Of a stretch of DNA of 64,000 nucleotides, positions 1-9,929 are shown one piece after another (within the stretch, counting starts at the first letter, position 1; every line of letters starts with the position of its first letter). Location: contig JAAALK010000086.1 in NCBI GenBank assembly GCA_019279435.1, positions 19,637,913 to 19,701,912 on the forward strand, read 5' to 3'. Below the pieces are notes generated by a model that saw only the letters and a program-made list of their open reading frames with translations, did no database searches and was not told the origin of the DNA. The translations under genes and the position numbers were made by a program. This stretch comes from Zizania palustris. Lineage: Eukaryota; Streptophyta; Magnoliopsida; Poales; Poaceae.

Positions 1-826
1 GTGGACTACCTTTTGTACCCCTTAGTTCTGTAGAGACAAATCTGTTGTAAACCCTAGGGGTAAAGTAGTCACTTCCTTAGGATGAATCCATGGGCTATAA
101 ATATGGGGGCTCGGTAGGTAACATTTAACACTTTGAGCATTTACTGTTGAGCTCCTGTAGCCACACTTCGTTTGAATACATCCTGAGTTCATTTTCAGTG
201 TTCCTTGTTCAAGCGGCGAAGCCCTGTTTTTCTTGTGCTTTTTGCTTGAGCTAGCTTTGCATACTTCGCTAGTTTAGTGCACCAAAGCCTGTTGAGGCGA
301 AGGTAGTTTTTAGTGCGAGGTGTGCTTTTTCAGTGTGCTGTCGCTCTGTGTAACACGAGGGTAGACCTCGCTGCTTACTAGCGAAGCCCTGATATTTTCC
401 CGTAGTGCTTCTTGTGTCGAAGCCCTTAGCGTGTTCCGTTTTTGTGTGCGTGTAGACCTTCGGGTACGAAGCCCAGCACCCGTTGCTGTCGCCAAGTACT
501 TGGTCGAAGTCCTCAGAGGGGTGTCCACTCTTGCGAAGGGTGAAGTGCGAAGCCTGCTCGAAGCACCTCGTGTGCGGAGCCTGCACTGACTTAGCAGAGT
601 AGATTTTCGAGGGTTGATTAGTGGAGCGAAGTCTTCTTGGCTTCGAACTTTTGCTCCTGCGAAGCCTGTGTTCGGAGCTGTCGAAGTACCTCCGAACCAG
701 ACCTTCGAAGGTTCCGTTCGAAGCCTGTTCCGCAGAAGACAGAACAGAACCGAAGGCTAAGTTTTTAGCCAGAAATTTTAAAAGCTCCCATTCACCCCCC
801 CTCTGGTCGCCGTTTCCGGTCCAACA
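1..826 (+). repeat. 5' LTR of the copia element (3' portion only)
   Basis: This is collinear, without indels, with 8872-9697. It ends in CA at 826, directly before the primer binding site region. A TATA box (TATAAATA) lies at 96-103, so the visible part covers the core promoter, R and U5. About 1.2 kb of upstream LTR is missing from the window. Confidence 0.95.
96..103 (+). promoter_or_regulatory. TATA box of copia LTR promoter
   Basis: TATAAATA in the context gggctataaatatggggg. The identical copy in the 3' LTR is at 8967-8974. It is the likely core promoter for genomic RNA of the element. Confidence 0.7.
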
Positions 827-828
827 AT

Positions 829-840
829 TGGTATCAGAGC
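829..840 (+). other. Primer binding site (tRNA-iMet type)
   Basis: TGGTATCAGAGC begins two bases after the 5' LTR end. This is the standard copia primer binding site, complementary to the 3' end of initiator tRNA-Met. Confidence 0.93.
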
Positions 841-890
841 AGGTTAAGATCACCAGTTGACCTTAACCGGTTTTGTGATCTGTTGGCGAC

Positions 891-3353
891 ATGGATAGAG
901 GCAGTAAAATTCCTCTGTTCGATGGGACTGACTTTGCATACTGGAAGGTGCGCATGGAGGCTTACTTGTTAAGCCAAGGAAATGCAATTTGGGAGATTGT
1001 GGACTCACAATACTCCATCCCTGATACCCGCACCACTCAAACTGAGAAAGATCAGTATATTGCCAACTCGAAGGCAAGGAACATACTGTTCATTGGTTTG
1101 AGTCGGAGTGAGTTTGATAGGGTGCAGCACCTTAGGACTGCTAGGGAAATTTGGACAACGCTCACTATTTATCATGAGGGCTCTACTCAGATTAAGGCCA
1201 AGCGCCAAAGCACCTACAACCAACAGTATCAGCTGTTTGTGCAGGCACCTGGTGAATCTATAGATGCCATGTTTTCTCGTTTTGACGCGATAGTGAGTAA
1301 CTTGCGATCCAACGGGACGCTTGCTTACAGTGATCACGATAGGGCTATCAAGCTTCTCTATGCTCTTGACCGTAGCATATGGGAGGTGAAGATATCCAGC
1401 ATTGAGGAGTCCACAGGCTATGACTCTCTAACCTGTGATGAACTCTTTAGCAAGCTGAAGTCCACAGAGATTGCCAAGGCATCTCTTGCGGTGCACAGAA
1501 GCTCTTTGCCACAGCCATTGGCATTGGTTTCTAGCACTAGCCGTGGCACCACTGCAGAACCAAGCACATCAGGCACTTGTGTTCTTGCAGATGGTTTTGC
1601 TTTGTCCTCCCTGGTCTCCGTCACAAAGGAGCAGGTGGATACTCTAGCAGATGACGAGCTTGCTCTCATTGCCCGGAGGTTCACCCGCTTTCATCATGAG
1701 AGACGGGATCAGCGGAGAAGTGGTTTTAGTGGTTGCTATGAATGTGGCGACACTTCTCACATCAAGGCTAATTGCCCCAAGATCAAAAAGAGAGATGAGA
1801 GTGACCGCCCCAAATACCACAAAAAGGAGAGGAAGCCCTTTGTGAAGGGCAAGCGCGGCAAGATGGCTAAGAAAGTAGCCAAGGCCGCTTCCAGAGCATT
1901 TGTTGCTGCTCTCAGCGACATCGACACATCCTCAACTGAGGAGTCGAGCTCTGAGGAGGAGGAGTCCCCAAGAAAGGAGGACAAAAAGGACAAGAAGGGA
2001 CGTGATTTCACCGGCCTTTGCTTCATGGCCGACAGCGATCACAGCGGCGATGAGCTTGACTCATCTGAGGTAAACCTATCATCTGACCAGCTTCTAATTA
2101 AATTAGATGAGCTGAATGAAGTTGTGCTAGGTCAGGATAGATTACTTGTGCAAGCCGCTAGAGAAAGAAAAGACCTTAGACTTAGGCTAGAAAATATGTC
2201 TACTGAATATGCCATGCTTAAGTCTAAGTTTGATGATGCTGAATGTGAATCATGTTCTGTTGTCATGAGTGAGCTTGCTCAGTTGCGTTCTGTACATGCT
2301 CAAACTCTTTCTGAGCTTGAGACTGCACAGAAGCAACTTTTGGAGGTGGATTCTAGACCTCGTGATATTATTGATTGCATGAACTGCTCTTTATTACGCG
2401 ATAGCATTAATTTACGTGATAAGCATGTTCATGATCTAGAGGCTAGATTGGAGAGGGCCGGTAGTTCTAAGGATGTGCAACCTGTTTGTGACACTTGCAT
2501 TACCCTTAAGGACCAGCTAGGCACTGTTAGAGAGCGGGCTGAAAACCTCATGTCCGAAAATGAATACCTTCTTTCTGTGGTGAATAAATGCACTGAAGGG
2601 AAGGGTAGGATGGATTTGCTCTTGGCCAAGACCAAGTTGTGTGCTGACAGAGCCGGGGTAGCTCTAGGCTTGGGTTTTGAGAGGATAGCTTCAGACAGTA
2701 AGTCCAAAACTGTTTTCACCTCTCCCACCACCCTAGAGAAAGAGAGAGCTCTGTTGGACACCCCTCCAGCCAAAAAGCCTACCCATCCACCAAAGAAAAC
2801 CACACCTCCTATCAAGAAAAATCCTCCAAAGAAAACCACACAGAAGAAACCCAAGGAGCCTGTGAGAGTTGCTCCTATGACCCCTGAGAGTGCCCCCAGG
2901 AGAGTGTTTCACTGTTCTTACTGTCAGCGGGCGGGTCATTTGGTTGGGTTTTGCTTTCGTCGCATCAAGGATGAGCGACGTGCTCAGGCGATGAGCTATC
3001 AGGACATGCGTTACCCATCTTTAGGTATGCATGAGTCTGAGTATTACTCTCGTCCTGCTTTCGAGGCTCCTCGTGCTTCTCGGAGAGGTTTTGCTCCTCG
3101 AGGTGTTCACCATGTTCCATATGGTGGTAGATCTCGGGCGAGTAGCTTTGTACCTCGTCAGAGTAGGAGACCTCGACATGCTTTGCGTTCTTTGCATGTA
3201 GGTAGACCTCGCACTTTGCATCATTCTGATTTTTATGTGCGTAGACCGTCTACTTTTACTGTGCCTACTACTCGTGTCACTCAGTGCTGGATGCCTCGTC
3301 ATTATTTTACTCACCCCAGCACTGAGCGATCGAGGCGTTCTTATCATGTGTAG
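891..3353 (+). CDS. Copia Gag (820 aa), Sirevirus type
   Basis: This encodes the retrotransposon capsid/nucleocapsid protein. The N-terminal part (about residues 5-200) looks like the DUF4219/UBN2 copia gag region, with FDGTDFAYWKVRMEAYL near the start. A zinc knuckle of form CX2CX4HX4C (CYECGDTSHIKANC) lies at about 282-295. A charged region and a predicted coiled coil (about 395-570) follow. A proline/lysine-rich stretch precedes a second knuckle of the same form (CSYCQRAGHLVGFC) at about 675-688. The long C-terminal extension is typical of Sireviruses, where Gag is reported to bind LC8-type dynein light chain. The ATG at 891 is 50 bases after the primer binding site. The frame ends at TAG 3351-3353 and stays open beyond it into pol. 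Confidence 0.92.
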   Translation: MDRGSKIPLFDGTDFAYWKVRMEAYLLSQGNAIWEIVDSQYSIPDTRTTQTEKDQYIANSKARNILFIGLSRSEFDRVQHLRTAREIWTTLTIYHEGSTQIKAKRQSTYNQQYQLFVQAPGESIDAMFSRFDAIVSNLRSNGTLAYSDHDRAIKLLYALDRSIWEVKISSIEESTGYDSLTCDELFSKLKSTEIAKASLAVHRSSLPQPLALVSSTSRGTTAEPSTSGTCVLADGFALSSLVSVTKEQVDTLADDELALIARRFTRFHHERRDQRRSGFSGCYECGDTSHIKANCPKIKKRDESDRPKYHKKERKPFVKGKRGKMAKKVAKAASRAFVAALSDIDTSSTEESSSEEEESPRKEDKKDKKGRDFTGLCFMADSDHSGDELDSSEVNLSSDQLLIKLDELNEVVLGQDRLLVQAARERKDLRLRLENMSTEYAMLKSKFDDAECESCSVVMSELAQLRSVHAQTLSELETAQKQLLEVDSRPRDIIDCMNCSLLRDSINLRDKHVHDLEARLERAGSSKDVQPVCDTCITLKDQLGTVRERAENLMSENEYLLSVVNKCTEGKGRMDLLLAKTKLCADRAGVALGLGFERIASDSKSKTVFTSPTTLEKERALLDTPPAKKPTHPPKKTTPPIKKNPPKKTTQKKPKEPVRVAPMTPESAPRRVFHCSYCQRAGHLVGFCFRRIKDERRAQAMSYQDMRYPSLGMHESEYYSRPAFEAPRASRRGFAPRGVHHVPYGGRSRASSFVPRQSRRPRHALRSLHVGRPRTLHHSDFYVRRPSTFTVPTTRVTQCWMPRHYFTHPSTERSRRSYHV

Positions 3354-6300
3354 GCGACAGGTCGAGGCTTGGAGGGCACGTGGATCATGGACTCCGGTTG
3401 TTCGCGCCACATGACCGGAGATGCAAACTGGTTCTCCAGCCTCACCACAACCAAGCAAAGGGAACATATCACCTTCGGAAACAATCGAAGGAGTAGAGTG
3501 AAAGGTAAAGGTGTGGTAAGGATTAACACGAACTTCACTCTCAAAGATGTTGCTTTGGTTGAGAACCTGGGATACAATTTGCTGTCTGTATCTCAGTTGC
3601 TTGATGAGGGCTTCGAAGTGCGATTTCATCGCGATACTTCGCAAGTGCTCAATTCTGATGGCGTTGTGGTGTGTAAGATCTTTAGGGTTGGGAGAGTTTT
3701 TGGAGCTGATTTTTCAGAGTCGTCTGGTTCTTCTCATTGCCTTGTTGCACATTCGACTTCTGAGCTTTGGAAGTGGCATAGGAGACTAGGGCATATGAGC
3801 TTTGAATTGCTCGCTCGTCTGAGCGCCCTAGGTTTGATCCGAGGATTGCCCAAGCTCAAGTTTGAGAAGAATTTAGTTTGCGCTCCATGTCGACATGGAA
3901 AAATGATTGCCGCTTCGCATTCGCCAGTCACCACAGTGATGACTGAACAGCCCGGAGAACTTCTCCATATGGACACTGTAGGTCCTTCTCGGGTTAGTTC
4001 TTTAGGCGGCAAGTGGTATGTACTTGTTATTGTCGACGATTTCTCTCGCTACTCTTGGGTCTTCTTTCTTGCCAGCAAGGATGAAGTGTTTTCACACTTT
4101 CGGAGCTTGGCTTTGAGACTTTTCACTGAACTCCCTGGTGCATTAAAATTCATTCGAAGCGATAATGGCACCGAGTTCAAAAATAGTCTCTTTGTTGACT
4201 TTTGCATGGAGCATGGCATAGAACATCAATTCTCTGCTCCGCGGGTTCCTCAACAGAACGGTGTTGTTGAGAGGAAAAACCGCACTTTGGTTGAGATGGC
4301 TAGGACGATGCTCGATGAGCATAGGACTCCTAGAAAATTCTGGGCTGAGGCCATGAACACAGCATGTTACATCTCAAACCGAATTTTCTTGCGCTCAATT
4401 TTAAATTTGACATCTTATGAACTGCGTTTTGGGAGACAGCCCAAAGTTACTCATCTTCGAGTTTTTGGCTGTCACTGCTTTATCCTAAAACGTGGTAACT
4501 TGGATAAATTTGAGTCGCGATCTTCTGACGGGATCTTTTTGGGTTATACTACTCATGGTCATTCTTATCGTGTTTATAACTTGGAAACTAACACTGTCGT
4601 CGAGTCATGTGATGTGACTTTTGATGAATCAACCCCCTCTGTTAGTTCTGCGTTTGAACAGGCAAATGAACACGACATGGAACAGACCTTATTCGAAGAC
4701 GAAGATCCCGGAGAATTCGAGGATGATCCCCTACTACCCTCGACGTCAACCCCCGAAGCTGACCCCGCTTCTACTACTTCGGCACGAGGTCCCGAAGCGA
4801 CTACCTCAACATCGGTCATCTTGGACCACTCCAACGCACAAGTTGAGGGGGAGACTGCATCCCGCCGCGAGGCTCCACATCATGTCCAAAGGATGCATCC
4901 TCCCGAGCAGATCATTGGTGAGCTTGATCAAAGGGTAACACGTTCTCACGCTCATTTCACTAATGCTGCTTTTGTTGCTTCTTTCGAGCCTTTAGATGTT
5001 AGTCATGCACTTTCTGATTCTAGTTGGATCAATGCCATGCATGAAGAGCTTGAGAATTTTGAAAGAAATCAAGTCTGGACTTTAGTTGATCCTCCACCTA
5101 ATGTTCATTTCATTGGAACAAAATGGATTTTTAAAAATAAACAAGGGGAGGATGGGACAATTGTTAGAAATAAGGCTAGACTAGTAGCTCAGGGCTTTTC
5201 TCAACTAGAAGGGATTGATTTTACTGAAACTTTTGCACCTGTTGCTCGCCTTGAGGCCATTAGGATTTTGCTTGCCTTTGCGACATCCCGGGGATTCAAA
5301 CTCTATCAAATGGATGTCAAAAGTGCTTTTCTTAATGGCTTCATAGGCGAAGATGTTTATGTAAAACAACCCCCTGGTTTTGAAAACCCCAAGTACCCAC
5401 ATAAAGTCCTTAAACTTCATAAGGCTCTTTATGGACTCAAGCAGGCCCCTCGGGCGTGGTATGATAGACTTAAGTCTTTTCTGCTTGAGCGAGGGTATTT
5501 GATGGGCTCTGTTGATAAAACTTTGTTTACTCTCAAGCATGGCAAAGATTTCCTTCTAGTGCAGATTTATGTGGATGATATCATCTTTGGTGGCTCTTCT
5601 CATGCTTTAGTTGCCGAGTTTGCAGATACCATGAGCAGGGAGTTTGAAATGTCGATGATGGGTGAACTCACCTTTTTCCTTGGTTTGCAAATCAAGCAAA
5701 GCAAACAAGGTACTTTTGTCCACCAGACAAAGTACACCAAGGACCTGCTCAAGAAGTTCGACATGTCCGATGCGAAGCCCCTCGCCACTCCAATGGCTAC
5801 ATCTGTAGCATTGGACCCTGACGAAGATGGAGAAGCCGTAGATCAGAAGGAGTTTCGGAGCATGATCGGCTCCCTCCTCTACTTGACTGCCACGAGGCCG
5901 GACATACACTTCGCAGTGTGTCTGTGCGCTCGTTTTCAGGCTTCGCCACGAGCTTCGCACCGCCAAGCGGTAAAGCGCATCTTAAGGTATCTCAAACACA
6001 CCCTTGAATTTGGCATATGGTATTCATCGTCTTCATCTTTATGTCTTAGAGGCTATTCTGATGCGGATTTTGCTGGGTGTAGAATTGATAGGAAGAGTAC
6101 CTCTGGTACTTGTCATTTTCTGGGTACGTCTCTGGTTTGCTGGTCTTCCCGCAAACAGTCTAGTGTTGCACAATCAACGGCTGAGGCCGAATATGTTGCT
6201 GCAGCTAGCTGTTGCTCTCAGATTTTGTGGATGGTTTCCACTTTGCGGGATTTCGGGTTAGATTATAAGAGTGTTCCACTTTTCTGTGATAACACTAGTG

Positions 6301-6521
6301 CTATTTGTATTGCAAACAACCCGGTTCAGCACTCCAGAACCAAACACATTGATGTACGGTATCATTTTCTCAGAGATCACAATGAGAAGGGTGATATTGA
6401 ACTTCAATATGTTGATACCCAACACCAGCTTGCCGACATTTTTACAAAACCCCTCGATGCTTCTCGATTTGCTTACTTGCGTGGGGAACTTGGCATTTGT
6501 CACCCTTACGGCATTTTGTGA
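3354..6521 (+). CDS. Copia Pol: protease, integrase, RT, RNase H
   Basis: This frame is the direct continuation of gag after a single TAG. There is no ATG before the protease active site; the first one (3387) falls inside WIMDSG. Domains in order, counted from codon 3369: aspartic protease (WIMDSGCSRHMTGD, about residue 6); integrase zinc domain (HRRLGH ... CAPCRHG, about 135-185); integrase core (DTVGPS, SDNGTEF and QQNGVVERKNR, about 200-305); reverse transcriptase with YVDDIIFGG at about 733; RNase H with YSDADFAGC at about 896 and STAEAEYVA. There is no internal stop, so all catalytic motifs are intact. The element may be autonomous if the UAG is read through. Translation by reinitiation is the alternative. 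Confidence 0.93.
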   Translation, partial: ATGRGLEGTWIMDSGCSRHMTGDANWFSSLTTTKQREHITFGNNRRSRVKGKGVVRINTNFTLKDVALVENLGYNLLSVSQLLDEGFEVRFHRDTSQVLNSDGVVVCKIFRVGRVFGADFSESSGSSHCLVAHSTSELWKWHRRLGHMSFELLARLSALGLIRGLPKLKFEKNLVCAPCRHGKMIAASHSPVTTVMTEQPGELLHMDTVGPSRVSSLGGKWYVLVIVDDFSRYSWVFFLASKDEVFSHFRSLALRLFTELPGALKFIRSDNGTEFKNSLFVDFCMEHGIEHQFSAPRVPQQNGVVERKNRTLVEMARTMLDEHRTPRKFWAEAMNTACYISNRIFLRSILNLTSYELRFGRQPKVTHLRVFGCHCFILKRGNLDKFESRSSDGIFLGYTTHGHSYRVYNLETNTVVESCDVTFDESTPSVSSAFEQANEHDMEQTLFEDEDPGEFEDDPLLPSTSTPEADPASTTSARGPEATTSTSVILDHSNAQVEGETASRREAPHHVQRMHPPEQIIGELDQRVTRSHAHFTNAAFVASFEPLDVSHALSDSSWINAMHEELENFERNQVWTLVDPPPNVHFIGTKWIFKNKQGEDGTIVRNKARLVAQGFSQLEGIDFTETFAPVARLEAIRILLAFATSRGFKLYQMDVKSAFLNGFIGEDVYVKQPPGFENPKYPHKVLKLHKALYGLKQAPRAWYDRLKSFLLERGYLMGSVDKTLFTLKHGKDFLLVQIYVDDIIFGGSSHALVAEFADTMSREFEMSMMGELTFFLGLQIKQSKQGTFVHQTKYTKDLLKKFDMSDAKPLATPMATSVALDPDEDGEAVDQKEFRSMIGSLLYLTATRPDIHFAVCLCARFQASPRASHRQAVKRILRYLKHTLEFGIWYSSSSSLCLRGYSDADFAGCRIDRKSTSGTCHFLGTSLVCWSSRKQSSVAQSTAEAEYVAAASCCSQILWMVSTLRDFGLDYKSVPLFCDNTSAICIANNPVQHSRTKHIDVRYHFLRDHNEKGDIELQYVDTQHQLADIFTKPLDASRFAYLRGELGICHPYGIL

Positions 6522-7686
6522 GGGGGAGCTGATTTTAATTGTCTTGCATATGCTCATTATGTGTGGAATTGCACTTACATCTTTTGCTATTATATGCCTG
6601 CTTTTGATTCAAAGAAATCATGTCAGCTCAGCTCTATGAAATATGTCTGGATCATTGATTGTGCATGATGTTTTATTTTCTAAAAATCAAAACTTGCTCA
6701 CCGCATAATCTTGTATCTAGCTTGTTTAGGGTGGACTGCTTTTAGCTATCTTGTATCTACTTGACAGCAAGACAATGTTTCTTGGATGCTAAAATATGCA
6801 ACTTGAAAATTGTGTTCTTTATTCATGGATACTCATCAAAAATTTAATTCTTCAAAATCAAAAATTCATGATTTGCCCGGTTTCAATGAAAAGATCCAGG
6901 AGGGTTTGTTTGTCGCACTACTCTATTCTAGACTGCTTACCATTGCACTTTGGTTTGAACTGGGATAGTGTAGTGTATGCCAAAATCACCGCCTTAAGCT
7001 TCAGATGGCTTTCATGCCTAGGCTTGGCCTGATTGGAAAGTATAAGGTGGACAAACAAATAACCCCTGGCATTAAGAAAAAGAACAACAAAATTAATTGA
7101 TCATCAAGTTTGCTTTCACAGCTCCTTTTGAACAAGACTTGTCTGTCTAGGGTAGAATTTGTTAGCTTTGCGCAGTCCTTGCCTTTCATGTCTAGTTACT
7201 GTGATTAAGTGGTGATGCTTTTACTTCAAAATGATAAAATCACATGCCATCATCTTGTTTCACAGATTGTTAAATTGAGCTGAGCACATGATCATTTATG
7301 TTACTGTTGGCATATTTTTGCATTATATGTCTTTGCAATTCTATTCATTTCGCAGCTTTGCATCTTTTGAATGCTCCTTGATGCTTGCATTGCCAAAGGG
7401 GGAGAGATTTTGCTATGTTCTCTGCTGCAAGAAGGCATTATTTCTTAAGGGGGAGAGATTTTTGACATAAAGGGGGAGAAACTCTTGCTCAACTCAGGGG
7501 GAGTTTTTATCCAAAGGGAGTTTTGCCGAAGGGGCTTTTACTCTTTTTCAAAGGGGGAGAAAATTTCTTTTATCAAGTGACATGCTTTGGCTCTTTTCTG
7601 AGTTTTTATGGTCACTTGTGTGCTGAAAATTTTTTCATTTTCTTGAACTTGGATTTGGTTGTCAATGCACTCATCAAGGGGGAGAT
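6522..7686 (+). other. Sirevirus 3' non-coding spacer with repeated polypurine tracts
   Basis: No coding frame of note is present; short open frames here match nothing I recognise, and no env-like protein is visible. AGGGGGAG-type motifs recur at about 6520, 7395, 7447, 7470, 7495, 7550 and 7675. The last one (caagggggagat) ends directly at the 3' LTR and is the probable plus-strand primer. Multiple such tracts are a known Sirevirus trait. Confidence 0.8.
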
Positions 7687-9697
7687 TGAGAAACCAAGGG
7701 TGGTTTCGGTGTTTGTGATGAGTGATTGACTGGCTTTTACCCTCTGTTCGAAGGGTACCTCCGGAGGGGCTTCGGAGGTGGTACCTCCGAAGGGTGTTCG
7801 GAGGTGTGTCACCGAAGGGGGTTCGGTGTTGCTTGCTGCAGCTGTGCAGCGGAGTGTGCTCGTCGGAGGGGTCCGACAGTACGCGATGACTGGGTTCGTA
7901 CCGATGGCTTCGGTACTTTGTGCGGTACACCGGAGTGTGTGCCGAAGGTTGCTAACCCGGAGAGGTCTCCGGAGTACTGGATACACTTGTCTGTTTGTCT
8001 GTGGTGCGCAGGGACTTCGGAGGCGACGGACAGGGTTCGAGCCAGGTGAACTTGGGTCAAGCGGGTGGTTTGATGCCAAGGGAGCGGGGAGCTCCGTCAC
8101 GGTGGCTGCGAAGGTGGTCCGGGTCGGTCCTCGGGTCGAGGCGTGCCAGGTGAAGGCAGAGAGTGCGGAGTGTAGCTCCGGCTGAAGGTACTCCGAGACA
8201 AAGTCCTCGGAGGTAAGGCACTTCGAAGGTACTCCGAATGGAGTGACTTCGGAGTTGGTGGACCAAGTCCTCTGCGGAGGCAAGGTGTTCGAAGTGTGCT
8301 CCGGAGGGAGACACTCGAAGGTGGCCCGACGAAGGTCTCAGAAGTCGAGGCGCATCGAAGGCATGGTCCGGGTGAGGCTCGTCGAGGAGTGTGCTCGGAG
8401 TGAGACACTGCGACGAAGTGCTCATGGAATGCTTCATGCGGAGGCCTTGGACGAAGGAGGGACTTCGAAGGGTGGTACTCCGAAGGTAGGGCTTCGGAGT
8501 GTGAAGGACTTCGGAGCGAGGCTAGCTCCGGAGTGAGGTTGACTTGAGGTGCTTCGGCCATGCATGGCTTCGGTACACGGACGGACGGTGTTCGAGCTCG
8601 GAGTAGCTGCGAAGCCGTGGTGATCCACTCCGGAGGTGGTGGTGCGAAGGCCCAAGGGCTTTGACGGCTTCGGCTCAAAACCGTCACTGTATCGAAGGTC
8701 TTCTTCGGCGGAGCGAAGGCCAACCGGCTGCAGGCTTCTCGCCGAAGCTTCCGCACCCTCCGGTGCGAAGGGAGGTTCCAGAAGTCAACACTGTAAAGGC
8801 TGACACTGTCTGTTCTGAAAAAGGCTGACACTGTCCCCTCTGCAGCTGACAGAGAAGCCTCCAAAATAAAGGTGGACTACCTTTTGTACCCCTTAGTTCT
8901 GTAGAGACAAATCTGTTGTAAACCCTAGGGGTAAAGTAGTCACTTCCTTAGGATGAATCCATGGGCTATAAATATGGGGGCTCGGTAGGTAACATTTAAC
9001 ACTTTGAGCATTTACTGTTGAGCTCCTGTAGCCACACTTCGTTTGAATACATCCTGAGTTCATTTTCAGTGTTCCTTGTTCAAGCGGCGAAGCCCTGTTT
9101 TTCTTGTGCTTTTTGCTTGAGCTAGCTTTGCATACTTCGCTAGTTTAGTGCACCGAAGCCTGTTGAGGCGAAGGTAGTTTTTAGTGCGAGGTGTGCTTTT
9201 TCAGTGTGCTGTCGCTCTGTGTAACACGAGGGTAGACCTCGCTGCTTACTAGCGAAGCCCTGATATTTTCCCGTAGTGCTTCTTGTGTCGAAGCCCTTAG
9301 CGTGTTCCGTTTTTGTGTGCGTGTAGACCTTCGGGTACGAAGCCCAGCACCCGTTGCTGTCGCCAAGTACTTGGTCGAAGTCCTCAGAGGGGTGTCCACT
9401 CTTGCGAAGGGTGAAGTGCGAAGCCTGCTCGAAGCACCTCGTGTGCGGAGCCTGCACTGACTTAGCAGAGTAGATTTTCGAGGGTTGATTAGTGGAGCGA
9501 AGTCTTCTTGGCTTCGAACTTTTGCTCCTGCGAAGCCTGTGTTCGGAGCTGTCGAAGTACCTCCGAACCAGACCTTCGAAGGTTCCGTTCGAAGCCTGTT
9601 CCGCAGAAGACAGAACAGAACCGAAGGCTAAGTTTTTAGCCAGAAATTTTAAAAGCTCCCATTCACCCCCCCTCTGGTCGCCGTTTCCGGTCCAACA
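7687..9697 (+). repeat. 3' LTR of the copia element (2,011 bp)
   Basis: It starts TGAGAAACC directly after the last polypurine tract and ends TCCAACA, giving TG...CA termini. The upstream half (about 7740-8800) is packed with TTCGGAG, CTCCGAA, CGAAGG and related CGG/CCG palindromic words, as described for Sirevirus LTRs. The TATA box is at 8967-8974. The 3' 826 bases match the visible 5' LTR except at one position. Confidence 0.9.
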
Positions 9698-9929
9698 TAT
9701 ATTTTCTATTTTTTCTAGAAAAATCATGTACATTTATAGTATACATACTTGCAAGTCTTAAATAAGTAGATTCTATAGCTTAATTAGTCTTGCATGCATT
9801 CTTATACCGCACAAATTCAACTAGCTAGTCATACAAGTTCTGGATAAGTAATAATATTGTTTTATTTAGAGGTTAGTTTATTTTTTCTCGATTTATATTG
9901 ATAGCAAAAAAATTACATTAATGATTAAG
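9698..9929. other. Copia flank, no gene seen
   Basis: AT-rich sequence between the copia 3' LTR and the solo-LTR-like block. I see no coding region or recognisable repeat. Confidence 0.5.

Larger units (their letters stand above)
1..9697 (+). mobile_element. Ty1/copia LTR retrotransposon, Sirevirus type, 5' end cut by window
   Basis: The element contains part of the 5' LTR, a tRNA-Met primer binding site, gag, pol in copia order (protease, integrase, reverse transcriptase, RNase H), a 1.17-kb non-coding spacer rich in AGGGGGAG motifs, and a full 3' LTR of about 2.0 kb. The long LTRs, a long gag with coiled coil and second zinc knuckle, and repeated polypurine motifs match what is known of Sireviruses (maize Opie/Ji, soybean SIRE1). 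The visible 826 bases of 5' LTR differ from the 3' LTR at one site (284 A versus 9155 G), so the insertion is recent. The 3' flank starts tatat, but the target duplication cannot be checked because the 5' flank is outside the window. Confidence 0.95.

Noticed and set aside
269..853. Long minus-strand open frame in the 5' LTR, repeated at 9140-9733
   Set aside because: It occurs in both LTR copies, antisense to the LTR, in sequence dominated by cttcg/cgaag words. It has no domain and no conservation argument beyond LTR identity.
2429..2854. Minus-strand frames opposite copia gag and pol
   Set aside because: They are shadows of the gag and pol frames, with unnatural composition and no domain.
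8097..8864. 255-aa minus-strand frame in the 3' LTR
   Set aside because: It lies in the CGG/CCG-palindrome-rich part of the LTR. Open frames occur there on both strands and reflect composition.
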